From positions 1 to 54,398 of the forward strand of contig JAJRZQ010000026.1 of assembly GCA_024275165.1 (NCBI GenBank): a stretch of DNA of 54,398 nucleotides, written 5' to 3'. A program made the position numbers and the translations under genes. Source of the DNA: a bacterium (GTDB taxonomy: Bacteria > SAR324 > XYD2-FULL-50-16). The notes under the pieces are model-generated. The model made no database searches. It was not told the DNA's origin and saw only the letters and a program-made list of their open reading frames with translations. Of this stretch, positions 45,077 to 52,837 are shown piece after piece; position 1 is the stretch's first letter; every line of letters starts with the position of its first letter.

Positions 45077-45433
45077 TTAGGTGGGACGCTTAGAAGGGGG
45101 AGGGGGGCCGGAGCAATCTTGGCATTGGCCATAGATCATTTCCAAGGCAAAAGTACTTGCGTTTTTGAGGGTCGATTTTTGATTGTGGGAGATACAATAG
45201 GCAGCTTTTTCGCACTGTCCGATGAGGCTGCGCAATAGGCTGGGGTAGTCTTCTGGTTCAAGTTGAACCTCTGTCGCTGCTTTTTGGCAGTTTTGGCAGG
45301 CAGAGAGGAGGGAGGCCGCGTTGTACCACAGGGAAAACTGTTCTCCCTTTTTTGCTCGGCTAATCAGGCAATTTTCTCGATGGTTGAGCCGACAGCGGCT
45401 CCAAGCCTGATTGAGTTGAGTTAAATGCAGCAT
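45077..45433 (-). CDS. small cysteine-rich protein, function unknown
   Basis: A protein of about 118 residues beginning MLHLTQLNQAWSRCR behind a GGAGAGG ribosome-binding site. It is rich in Cys: RCRLNHRENC, SACQNCQKA, a GQCEKAAYC segment and, near the C-terminus, YGQCQDCSG. The paired Cys suggest a zinc or iron-sulphur site. It ends in a Pro-rich tail (SGPPPPSKRPT). No signal peptide or known family. It lies just downstream of another small Cys protein on the same strand. Confidence 0.7.
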   Translation of the reverse strand: MLHLTQLNQAWSRCRLNHRENCLISRAKKGEQFSLWYNAASLLSACQNCQKAATEVQLEPEDYPSLLRSLIGQCEKAAYCISHNQKSTLKNASTFALEMIYGQCQDCSGPPPPSKRPT

Positions 45434-45583
45434 GCTATATCCTCTCCATGACCTATTTGTGGGCATAGGCAGACTATTTTAGCAATTAAAAAAATTGAAA
45501 AAATCAGCTTATTTTTAAAGCAATGGATTTAAACTTTTAGCGCAAAAAATACACCCTGAAATAGGTTTTGCGAGAGATTTTTT

Positions 45584-45799
45584 TTACGCCTCGGGGGAGA
45601 TCTCAAAGACTTCCGGATAGCCTTCTAAGCTTCCTGTATATTTCAAGCTCGCTTGGCCTGAAAAGATGGATTCCTTGCCGCAAGAGGGGCACAGGGCTTT
45701 ATATTTTACATTCGCGTATTGAATGGAGTCATGATAACCCGAAAAGCGTTTGCCGCAATCGGGTTGAGCGCATTTGATCTCTGCTAGAAAAATAGACAT
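45584..45799 (-). CDS. small zinc-ribbon-like protein
   Basis: A 71-residue protein starting MSIFLAEIKCAQPDCGKRF after an AAGGGG ribosome-binding site. Two Cys pairs, C-x4-C in CAQPDC and C-x2-C in CPSC, are spaced like a zinc ribbon, which suggests nucleic acid or protein binding. The C-terminus is acidic. No closer family recognised. The TAA stop is at 45584. Confidence 0.72.
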   Translation of the reverse strand: MSIFLAEIKCAQPDCGKRFSGYHDSIQYANVKYKALCPSCGKESIFSGQASLKYTGSLEGYPEVFEISPEA

Positions 45800-46049
45800 G
45801 TTGCCCCTTGAAGTTTGTTGGTTGCCCCCGGCTGTGCGGGTAGAACAAAGAAACGGACTTAAGTGCTATAAAGAATAGGAAAATATGGAAAAATAAACCA
45901 GGAATTTCTCGCGCCAGGGCTAAAATTTTGGCAAATCAGGGGGAGGAAGGGGTTTTACCGTGAACGATCCCCTTTGTCGCGCTGGTTTATTTCTGCCCTT
46001 GCGCAAGCTTGACCCTCCCCCTAAACTGAAAAAAAATTTAAGGAGTTTG

Positions 46050-46472
46050 ATGTTGGCAAAAGAAATTCAACCTTTTTTGGGCCGTTGGGTCTTGCGGCCG
46101 GACGAGTCGGAGTACGGCATGGGTGAAGTGCCGGTTTGGGGGGAGTATGTAATCTCTTTAGAGGGCAAAGAGGTCGTTTTTTCCGTTGCCTGGAAGGATC
46201 AAGAAAGCCGTCATTTTACGGTACGGCTTCGCGGGGTGCCGGGGGCGGGGGCGCGGCCCTTGATCGGCTCGAAGATGTCGGATTCCATGGAGTTGTATTT
46301 TAAGGGGCCGAGCGTACTTGAGTCTTGCGCCAGAAAGGGGCAACGGATGACCGCCCAGGTGCGGCGCGAGTTGATCGAAGGGGGGGCTGTTCTACGCCTC
46401 ACCCAGGTTTTGGGGTTGCCTGGTGGGGGCCAAAGCCCGGCGAATTATTCGATTTATCGTTTGGAAGCTTAA
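46050..46472 (+). CDS. hypothetical protein
   Basis: A 140-residue protein starting MLAKEIQPFLGRWVLRPDES. ATG 46050 has an AAGGAG site 4 bases upstream; a GTG at 45960 would extend it by 30 residues with no such site. It has one or two beta-rich segments (EYVISLEGKEVVFSVAW, MELYFKGPSVLES) and resembles small ligand-binding or lipocalin-like proteins only loosely. The next gene starts 6 bases later, so they are likely co-transcribed. Confidence 0.7.
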   Translation: MLAKEIQPFLGRWVLRPDESEYGMGEVPVWGEYVISLEGKEVVFSVAWKDQESRHFTVRLRGVPGAGARPLIGSKMSDSMELYFKGPSVLESCARKGQRMTAQVRRELIEGGAVLRLTQVLGLPGGGQSPANYSIYRLEA

Positions 46473-46478
46473 AAATAG

Positions 46479-47663
46479 ATGTTGATCAAGACAGAAATTC
46501 TTATTTTGGGTGGAGGCGCGGCAGGGCTCTTTTGCGCGGCCAAGGCCGCTGAGGGGGGAAAGAGGGTGCGGGTGCTCGAGAGTAATGCCAAACCAGGGCG
46601 CAAGCTCATGGTTTCTGGTGGGGGGCGCTGCAATTTTACTAACTTGGAAGTTTCCCCAGCAGACTTTGTTTCGCGTAATCCACATTTTTGCAAATCCGCC
46701 TTGGCCCGTTACCTTCCCAGCGATTGCCAAGCTTGGTTGCGCCAGGCAGGGGTAGACTATTATGAAAAAGAGCAGGGGCAGCTTTTTTGTAAAAAAAGCG
46801 CTCAGGAGATTTTAAATCTGCTGCGCCGGGATTGTAATAAAGCGGGAGTGGAGATTCAATGCGGGATGAGCGCGGAGAGGGTGAAGGTTCTAACCGCAGG
46901 CTTTCAGGTGGAGACGACCCAAGGTTGTTTTGAAACCCGCAAGCTGGTGGTGGCGACGGGGGGGCTTGCTTACCCCTCCTTGGGGGCCAGTGATTTTGCC
47001 TTCCGGCTCGCCAAACAACTGGGGTTGGCGGTGGTGGAGCCCTATCCCGCCCTAGTCCCTTTTTTGCTGCCTGCGATGAGGCCTTTATCGGGCATCGCCT
47101 TAGCGGTACGGCTTGGGGTTGAGGGGCGTGAAATTGAGGATCAACTTCTTTTTACCCATCAAGGGCTCTCGGGGCCGGCGATTTTGCAGGCGAGTTTGTT
47201 TTGGCGGCCCGGGGGGAGTTTGACGGTCGATTTTTTCCCTGGTTTGAACCTGCGGGATCGCCTCAAGGTAGCCCGTCAGGGAGGGGAACGGAAAAAAGTA
47301 TTGAGGTTCTTAGCTCTTTTTGCCCCGGAACGCTTTGTAACGCTTTGGGGTGAGGGGTTGCTTGGCGAGGGGCTCAAACAGGTGGCGCAACTCTCCGACC
47401 TTGAAATCGAGCGGATCACCAGCTTTTTTCAGGCCTGGAGTTTGACCCCGAAAGGCACCGCAGGGTATAAAAAAGCGGAGGTCAGCGGGGGCGGGATAGA
47501 TTGCCGAGGGCTCTCTTCAACCAGTATGGAGGTGAAAAAAATAGCCGGTTTGTATTTTATCGGAGAAACGCTGGATGTGACCGGGCGGTTGGGTGGTTAT
47601 AACCTGCATTGGGCTTGGGCCTCGGCCAACGCGGCGGGTTTGGCGCTCGCCCAGGCAACCTAG
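46479..47663 (+). CDS. FAD-dependent oxidoreductase of the HI0933/YhiN family
   Basis: A 394-residue flavoprotein. The dinucleotide-binding motif is EILILGGGAAGLFCA, and the family segments GRKLMVSGGGRCNFTN and VVATGGLAYPSLGASD follow. The C-terminal FAD-binding stretch is LDVTGRLGGYNLHWAWASAN. The physiological substrate of this family is not well known. The stop is TAG, 35 bases before the convergent histidine kinase gene. Confidence 0.9.
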   Translation: MLIKTEILILGGGAAGLFCAAKAAEGGKRVRVLESNAKPGRKLMVSGGGRCNFTNLEVSPADFVSRNPHFCKSALARYLPSDCQAWLRQAGVDYYEKEQGQLFCKKSAQEILNLLRRDCNKAGVEIQCGMSAERVKVLTAGFQVETTQGCFETRKLVVATGGLAYPSLGASDFAFRLAKQLGLAVVEPYPALVPFLLPAMRPLSGIALAVRLGVEGREIEDQLLFTHQGLSGPAILQASLFWRPGGSLTVDFFPGLNLRDRLKVARQGGERKKVLRFLALFAPERFVTLWGEGLLGEGLKQVAQLSDLEIERITSFFQAWSLTPKGTAGYKKAEVSGGGIDCRGLSSTSMEVKKIAGLYFIGETLDVTGRLGGYNLHWAWASANAAGLALAQAT

Positions 47664-47697
47664 GCGCCGCGGGGGTTAAAAACAGTGAACAACCGCC

Positions 47698-48816
47698 TCA
47701 CCCAGCTACCTGCAAGGGAATGCGAAAACCAAAGAGGCTGCCTTGGCCCAAGCCTTTGGACTCGGCCCAGCATTCGCCTCCATGAAGCTGGATCAATTGC
47801 CGTACCGCGTCGAGCCCCAATCCGGTACTGCCCGCTCGCGCCTGGCCCTCCACTTGGTAAAAGGGGTCGAAAACTCGTTCGAGGTCATTGGGGTGCAGGC
47901 CGACACCGTCGTCTTGCACGATGAGCTGCGCCTTTTCATCCTCAATGGCGGTTTTGACAAAAACTTTGGATACCGCGTATTTAAAGGCGTTGGAAATATA
48001 GTTTTCCATCACTCGGGTGATTTGCAGTCGATCCGCGATGACCTTGACCCCTGAGGCTTGTAATTTTAAGGTCAGCCCCCTGGCTTGGCGCTGCGGCTCT
48101 AGGGCTTGGGAAACCTCGGTAAAGACCTCTTCTAGGGTAAAGGGCTTGAGCGAAAGTTTCAGTTTGCCTTCATGGAGTTTATTGACATCTAAAATCTGGG
48201 CCACCATGTCGCTTAGGAAATTACTGGATTTGTTGATGTCTTTCAGCCCCTGGTCGAGTTTGTTTAAGTAGTCGTCCCAAGGGGCCGCGGGCAAGGGGCT
48301 GCTGGCGGCGAGCAGTTCTTTTTGCAGGCTGAGGCTGGCATTGTGGGTTGTGATTAAATGGATGCGGTTTTTCATGTCGTGACGGATCTGATTGGCGAGG
48401 GATTCTTCTCGTTTTTGCAATAAGACCTCTTGGGTGCGGTCGATCAACTGCCCCTGAAAGCCGTTTAACTGGGGATAACCGGGGAAACTCGTGTAGGTGG
48501 CAAAAAGACTGTAGTATTTGGTTTGGCCACATTGAACGAGTTCGATTTGCTGGAGTTTTGCCTGGCCCTGTTCTTTTAATTGGGCTTGGAATCTTATTAA
48601 ATCGACTTCTTGGATGCCTAAATTCCGCAGCACTTGCGATAAAGGGCTGCCGGACCAGTTTTCTGTTTTGCCGCAAAACTCGTTAAACACGGAGTTCACC
48701 TTGAGCAGCTTTAAATTGGGGCAGCAAAAAAAACAGGCGGTGATGGCGTTGGAGAAGTTATAAAAACTGAGATCTAAAAGATCGTCTATGCTGACTTCAT
48801 TGAGAGTTTGCGGCAT
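47698..48816 (-). CDS. sensor histidine kinase with N-terminal PAS-like domain
   Basis: A protein of about 372 residues. ATG 48816 (MPQTLNEVSID) is preferred to TTG 48855. The PAS-like sensor covers about residues 15-120 and has a Cys-rich start (ACFFCCP). The H box is IRHDMKNRIHLITTHN, a form found in HisKA_2-like or NtrB-like kinases. The ATPase has MENYISNAFKYA, VQDDGVGLHP and GSTGLGLDAVRQL. No membrane segment and no linked response regulator are seen. It is convergent with the YhiN gene and lies on the opposite side of a 560-base gap from typA. Confidence 0.88.
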   Translation of the reverse strand: MPQTLNEVSIDDLLDLSFYNFSNAITACFFCCPNLKLLKVNSVFNEFCGKTENWSGSPLSQVLRNLGIQEVDLIRFQAQLKEQGQAKLQQIELVQCGQTKYYSLFATYTSFPGYPQLNGFQGQLIDRTQEVLLQKREESLANQIRHDMKNRIHLITTHNASLSLQKELLAASSPLPAAPWDDYLNKLDQGLKDINKSSNFLSDMVAQILDVNKLHEGKLKLSLKPFTLEEVFTEVSQALEPQRQARGLTLKLQASGVKVIADRLQITRVMENYISNAFKYAVSKVFVKTAIEDEKAQLIVQDDGVGLHPNDLERVFDPFYQVEGQARAGSTGLGLDAVRQLIQLHGGECWAESKGLGQGSLFGFRIPLQVAG

Positions 48817-48984
48817 GGAGAACCTTGGAGAGAATCTTGGTTGGGGGCTGACCAAGGGGTTGATTGAACTGGCTTGATATTAGTTTAGCTGAATTCATCA
48901 CTTCGCGGAAAGGATAAAGCGCCCGCAGGAGCGAAAAAATTGATTAATTTATTGAAATAAATTATTGATGCAGGTCATTTTTTG

Positions 48985-49008
48985 CCTGAATAGATCAGGG
49001 GCTTTTTT
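48985..49008 (+). terminator. weak rho-independent terminator, no assigned gene
   Basis: CCTGA/TCAGG stem with an ATAGA loop followed by GGC and six T on the plus strand. No plus-strand gene is visible between 47663 and here. Confidence 0.45.
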
Positions 49009-49020
49009 GTCCAGAAATTA

Positions 49021-49052
49021 AGGAAACTCTGAGTTTTTCAGAGGTTTTTTTT
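49021..49052 (+). repeat. terminator-like hairpin related to the interspersed element ends
   Basis: AGGAAACTCTGA followed by a T-rich loop and TCAGAGGTT with a run of eight T. The arms match the terminal repeats of the 214-bp element with one mismatch. It looks like two element ends brought together. Confidence 0.7.
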
Positions 49053-49185
49053 ATCGCTTTGCTTCCATTGTAGGTAGCAAAAGCTTTTTTGGTTTTGCGA
49101 AAAAACAGTTAATGCACTGAAATAAAAAAGAATAAAAAAAATAGCTTTGTCGCGATCTTCAAGCTATCATGAAAGATTAACCTAT

Positions 49186-49398
49186 AGGAACCTCTGAAAA
49201 ACTCCTTGCCTACCGCTTGCTCAAGCGGTAGGTTCGTGCCCTTCGGGCTGATTACAGCCCTTGGGGCGCGTCAAGTTTTTCGGTCTTTTCGGCTGTGAAT
49301 GAAATCCACAACCTCAACGCGAATCAATAAGTTACATTTATTGATTTGGCAAGGCATCCCTGCCTTGCACGGAACCTCTTCATTTTTCAGAGGTTCCT
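49186..49398. repeat. 213-bp interspersed element with perfect 16-bp terminal inverted repeats
   Basis: Ends are AGGAACCTCTGAAAAA (49186-49201) and its exact inverse (49383-49398). It is the inverted counterpart of the copy at 29276-29489 and carries the same hairpins (TACCGCTTG/CAAGCGGTA, GGCAAGGCA/TGCCTTGC). It ends 24 bases before the typA start, so it must be in the typA leader or promoter. Confidence 0.95.
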
Positions 49399-49422
49399 TA
49401 ACCTTATCTTCGGTCTCGATTT

Positions 49423-51237
49423 ATGAGCGCTACTTCCGAACTTCGCAATATTGCCATCATCGCCCATGTGGACCACGGTAAAACGACCCTGGTCGATCAA
49501 CTCTTTCGCCAGTCCGGCATGTTTCGGGAAAACCAAGCCGTGGATGATCGGTTGATGGACAACATGGATTTAGAGCGGGAAAGGGGTATTACCATTGCCG
49601 CAAAGAACTGCTCGGTGCGGTATAAGGAAACGAAGATCAATATTATCGATACCCCGGGCCACGCCGATTTTGGCGGGGAGGTGGAACGAGCCTTGAGCAT
49701 GGCGGACGGGGCTATTTTATTGGTGGACTCCGCAGAGGGGCCCCTGCCCCAAACCCGTTTTGTCTTGGAAAAAAGCCTAAAACAAAGATTGCCCATGGTG
49801 GTGGTGATCAATAAAATTGATCGTCCCGATCGACAGATTGATACGGTTCGTGACGCGATTTATGACTTGTTTATCGACCTCGACGCTTCTGAAGAGCAGC
49901 TCGACTTCCCCCTCCTCTACGCCATTGGCCGCGAAGGCATGGCCACCACGGACCCGGATCAGCCAACGACAAGCTTAGAACCCCTGTTTCAGGCGATTGT
50001 CACCCACATGAGCGCGCCGAAAGTGAAGGCGGAAGAACCCTTGCAGATTCTCATTTCGGATTTAGGTTACAGCGAGTTTTTAGGCCGGCTCGCCGTGGGA
50101 AAGGTGCAAAATCAAACCCTGCGCGTTAAAGAGCCCTTAGTGCGGATCGGGGCTGAGGGGCAACCCGTTGCCTGCAAGCCCACGAAACTCCAGGTGTATC
50201 AAGGAATCGGCTACGCTGAGGTGGAAGAGGCCCCTCCTGGTGAAATCGTGATCTTAGCGGGCATGGAAGACGCCCATATTGGGGATACCCTTTGTTTGAA
50301 ATCAGCTCCTAAGGCCCTGCCGCGTCTGCAAGTGGACGAGCCCACCGTTTCCATGCGTTTTGCCCAAAACGATGGCCCCCTAGCGGGCAAGGAAGGCAAG
50401 ATTGTGCAGTCTTCTAAGATTTCGGAGCGCTTGGTCAAAGAAACCTTGAACAATGTTTCGATTCAGGTGGAGCGCTCTGAGGAAAAGGATTCTTTTCTGG
50501 TCAAGGGGCGGGGTGAATTTCAGATGGCGATTATTGCCGAGACCATGCGCCGTGAAGGTTATGAGCTTTGTTTAGGCCGACCTGAGGTCATTATGCGATA
50601 CGAAGGGGGCAAAAAATTTGAGCCCATTGAGCGCTTGTTTGTGGATTGTGGTGAAGAATTTACCGGGGTCGTTACCGAAAAGCTCAGTCGAAGAAAGGGC
50701 CGCATGGTCAATATGGTCAATCATGGCTCGGGTCGGGCTCGCTTGGAATTTGAGGTGCCGAGTCGCTCTTTGATTGGGTACCGTGATGAATTCCTCTCCG
50801 ATACCAGGGGAACGGGGATCATGAATTCTTATCTAAAGGGTTATGAGGAATATCGTGGAGACTTCCCCACCCGTTATACCGGAAGCTTGGTAGCGGATCG
50901 AAGCGGGGCTGCCGTGCCCTATGCCCTGTTCAACTTAGAGCCTCGGGGTTTTTTGTTTGTGACCCCCCAAGACCCGATTTACGAAGGGATGATTGTGGGG
51001 GAACACAATCGGGAAAACGACCTCGATGTCAACCCCTGTAAAGAGAAAAAGCTCAGCAATATGCGTTCTTCGGGGAAGGACGATACGGTGCAGCTTGCTC
51101 CGGTACGGCCCATGACCCTGGAAGGGGCGATTAACTTTTTATCTGAAGATGAGATGGTGGAGGTCACCCCGAAGTCCATCCGTTTGCGTAAAAAGTACCT
51201 GAGCTTTGCCCTGCGGCAACAAAAAAGGAAGAAGTAA
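49423..51237 (+). CDS. typA: ribosome-associated GTPase TypA/BipA
   Basis: A 604-residue translational GTPase that acts in late 50S assembly and stress responses. It has [15 protein letters not shown], the effector GITIAAKN, DTPGHADFG and NKIDRPDR, then EF-G-like domains III and V and the C-terminal domain unique to BipA (RSLIGYRDEFLSDTRGTG, EGMIVGEHNRENDLDVN). Length is normal. It is probably monocistronic. Its leader contains the interspersed element. Confidence 0.97.
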   Translation: MSATSELRNIAIIAHVDHGKTTLVDQLFRQSGMFRENQAVDDRLMDNMDLERERGITIAAKNCSVRYKETKINIIDTPGHADFGGEVERALSMADGAILLVDSAEGPLPQTRFVLEKSLKQRLPMVVVINKIDRPDRQIDTVRDAIYDLFIDLDASEEQLDFPLLYAIGREGMATTDPDQPTTSLEPLFQAIVTHMSAPKVKAEEPLQILISDLGYSEFLGRLAVGKVQNQTLRVKEPLVRIGAEGQPVACKPTKLQVYQGIGYAEVEEAPPGEIVILAGMEDAHIGDTLCLKSAPKALPRLQVDEPTVSMRFAQNDGPLAGKEGKIVQSSKISERLVKETLNNVSIQVERSEEKDSFLVKGRGEFQMAIIAETMRREGYELCLGRPEVIMRYEGGKKFEPIERLFVDCGEEFTGVVTEKLSRRKGRMVNMVNHGSGRARLEFEVPSRSLIGYRDEFLSDTRGTGIMNSYLKGYEEYRGDFPTRYTGSLVADRSGAAVPYALFNLEPRGFLFVTPQDPIYEGMIVGEHNRENDLDVNPCKEKKLSNMRSSGKDDTVQLAPVRPMTLEGAINFLSEDEMVEVTPKSIRLRKKYLSFALRQQKRKK

Positions 51238-51258
51238 GCTTGTCCTGAGTCGAGGCCC

Positions 51259-52230
51259 TTAAAAGTAGAGGTTGGTCTCGACCCCGAAGGCCGACTCCAC
51301 AGGGGCGTTGATCCCGCCTAAATTGCGTCGCAAGGAGAATTTTACATCCCAGGGGAAGGGGGAACCTTCCTCTTCAAAGTCGGCTAAACTGCTATAGCCT
51401 CCGCTGAGGATAAAGCGAAAACGATTGCCGCCTTCGGGCAAGCTTTTGGAGTCTAGTTGGAGGTGGGTTTGTTCTTCCCAAGCGATTTCCCCTTCAATAA
51501 AGGGGTAACCCAGGCTGAGAGCCCAACCGAGAGAGGCGTTACGGGTGATGCCTCCGGTTAAGTTTCGTTTTGTTCCCTCCGCGGTGGTGATTTCCCCTCC
51601 GTTCATCCAGGTTTGCCCCAGGCGCAGCGACCAACGACTACGGGTGTCAATGGGGTAAATATCCCAAGCCAAGCTCAGCCCGTGGTCTTTTGTGCCGTTG
51701 CCGAGGCCAAATAAATCTTTTTTGAGCCAAAGAACCTTGCCATCGTTGTGGTCGTAAGCATACTGCAAGCGAAAATCGAAAACATCATCGTAGTTGACTC
51801 GCCAGATCAAGCCAAAGCGGCTGTCGCCCGTTCCGTTGAGGCTCTGGTTGGCAAAATCTTGGGCAAAATCTTGGGCGGCAGGGCTTGCCCCAGGGGCTAG
51901 ATTCAGGTTGGAAACTCGGTTGCGGGTTCCCGTGGCCCGCGCGAACCAAAGGTTGAAGCCTTCACTCAAGCCCCATTGCAGGCGTAGGTCATTTTGGTTC
52001 CAGGACTCTTTGATTTGCCCTGTCACGCTACCGTCCAGATCGAAAAACTGGGACCTCTGCTCCAGTAAACTTTGGGCTCGGCTACGGGTTCGATAGACTT
52101 GGAAGTAGCTGCCTTGCGTGCGCTCTAGGGTAACTTTCAGCTTCCCTGAGGGAACGAAGTCCAGGCTTTGCGCCCTCAAGCAGGGGGCGGAGAAGATAAA
52201 AACAAAGAAAATAAACAAAGGCAGTTTCAT
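51259..52230 (-). CDS. predicted outer-membrane beta-barrel protein
   Basis: A 323-residue protein with a signal peptide (LPLFIFFVFIFSAPCLRA) and a body of alternating strands with many aromatic girdle residues. It ends in NLYF, a terminal Phe as in barrel proteins. No family name is clear; channel or porin is the best guess. It lies next to maf, 4 bases from its stop. Confidence 0.7.
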   Translation of the reverse strand: MKLPLFIFFVFIFSAPCLRAQSLDFVPSGKLKVTLERTQGSYFQVYRTRSRAQSLLEQRSQFFDLDGSVTGQIKESWNQNDLRLQWGLSEGFNLWFARATGTRNRVSNLNLAPGASPAAQDFAQDFANQSLNGTGDSRFGLIWRVNYDDVFDFRLQYAYDHNDGKVLWLKKDLFGLGNGTKDHGLSLAWDIYPIDTRSRWSLRLGQTWMNGGEITTAEGTKRNLTGGITRNASLGWALSLGYPFIEGEIAWEEQTHLQLDSKSLPEGGNRFRFILSGGYSSLADFEEEGSPFPWDVKFSLRRNLGGINAPVESAFGVETNLYF

Positions 52231-52234
52231 TAAA

Positions 52235-52837
52235 TTAAGCCCTCTTAGGTTGGATTACGCTCAGGCGAAAGAAGTCTTGCAACAACTTTTCCATGGGTAA
52301 CCCCACTACATTGTTGTAACTCCCTTGAATACTCTTGACTAAAAAACTACCCACTCCCTGGATGCTGTAACTTCCCGCTTTGTCGAGAGGTTCGGCGGTT
52401 TGGGCATAGGCGTTTAAGAGTTCGCTGGGATGGGAAAAAAACTCAACGCTGGTCCACTCGCAGTGGACTTCCTCTAAATCTATGCCCAACAAGGCATAGG
52501 CGGTTAAGACTTGGTGGGTTTGTCCGTTGAGCAATTCCAGCATGGGCAAGACCTCGCCGGCCTGTGTCGGTTTGCCCAAAACACGGTTGTTTAGAATAAC
52601 GATGGTATCGGCAGAGACGATGACCTCTTTTTTCAGATGGGGGAAACGCCGGCGCGCGTCTTGCCCCTTTTCCAGAGCTAAACGGCGGGCAAAGGCCTCA
52701 GGGGGCTCGTTCGGGTCTTGAATCTCGGGGATATCTGTTTTGAGGAGGGAAAAGTCCAAGCCGTAGCGTTGAAAGTACTCCTTTCTTCGGGGGGAGCCGC
52801 TCGCCAAAACCAAGGGACGGATTTGCTCAAATTTCAT
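52235..52837 (-). CDS. maf: Maf-like nucleoside triphosphate pyrophosphatase
   Basis: A 200-residue Maf/HAM1-fold protein that hydrolyses non-canonical or specific nucleoside triphosphates. Motifs are LASGSPRRKEYF, the Glu of IPEIQDPNEPPEAF, VSADTIVILNNRVLGKP and the C-terminal GSFLVKSIQGSYNNVVGLPM. Its ATG overlaps the mrdA stop by 4 bases, so it is likely in the same operon as PBP2, consistent with its historic link to septation and cell shape. Confidence 0.93.
   Translation of the reverse strand: MKFEQIRPLVLASGSPRRKEYFQRYGLDFSLLKTDIPEIQDPNEPPEAFARRLALEKGQDARRRFPHLKKEVIVSADTIVILNNRVLGKPTQAGEVLPMLELLNGQTHQVLTAYALLGIDLEEVHCEWTSVEFFSHPSELLNAYAQTAEPLDKAGSYSIQGVGSFLVKSIQGSYNNVVGLPMEKLLQDFFRLSVIQPKRA

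Larger units (their letters stand above)
48817..49185. other. intergenic region between a kinase gene and the repeat before typA
   Basis: About 370 AT-rich bases with no convincing open frame. It holds two plus-strand terminator-like hairpins at 48985-49008 and 49021-49052. The stretch 49080-49160 is poly-A rich. A promoter for typA must lie here or in the repeat; I cannot place it. Confidence 0.5.
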
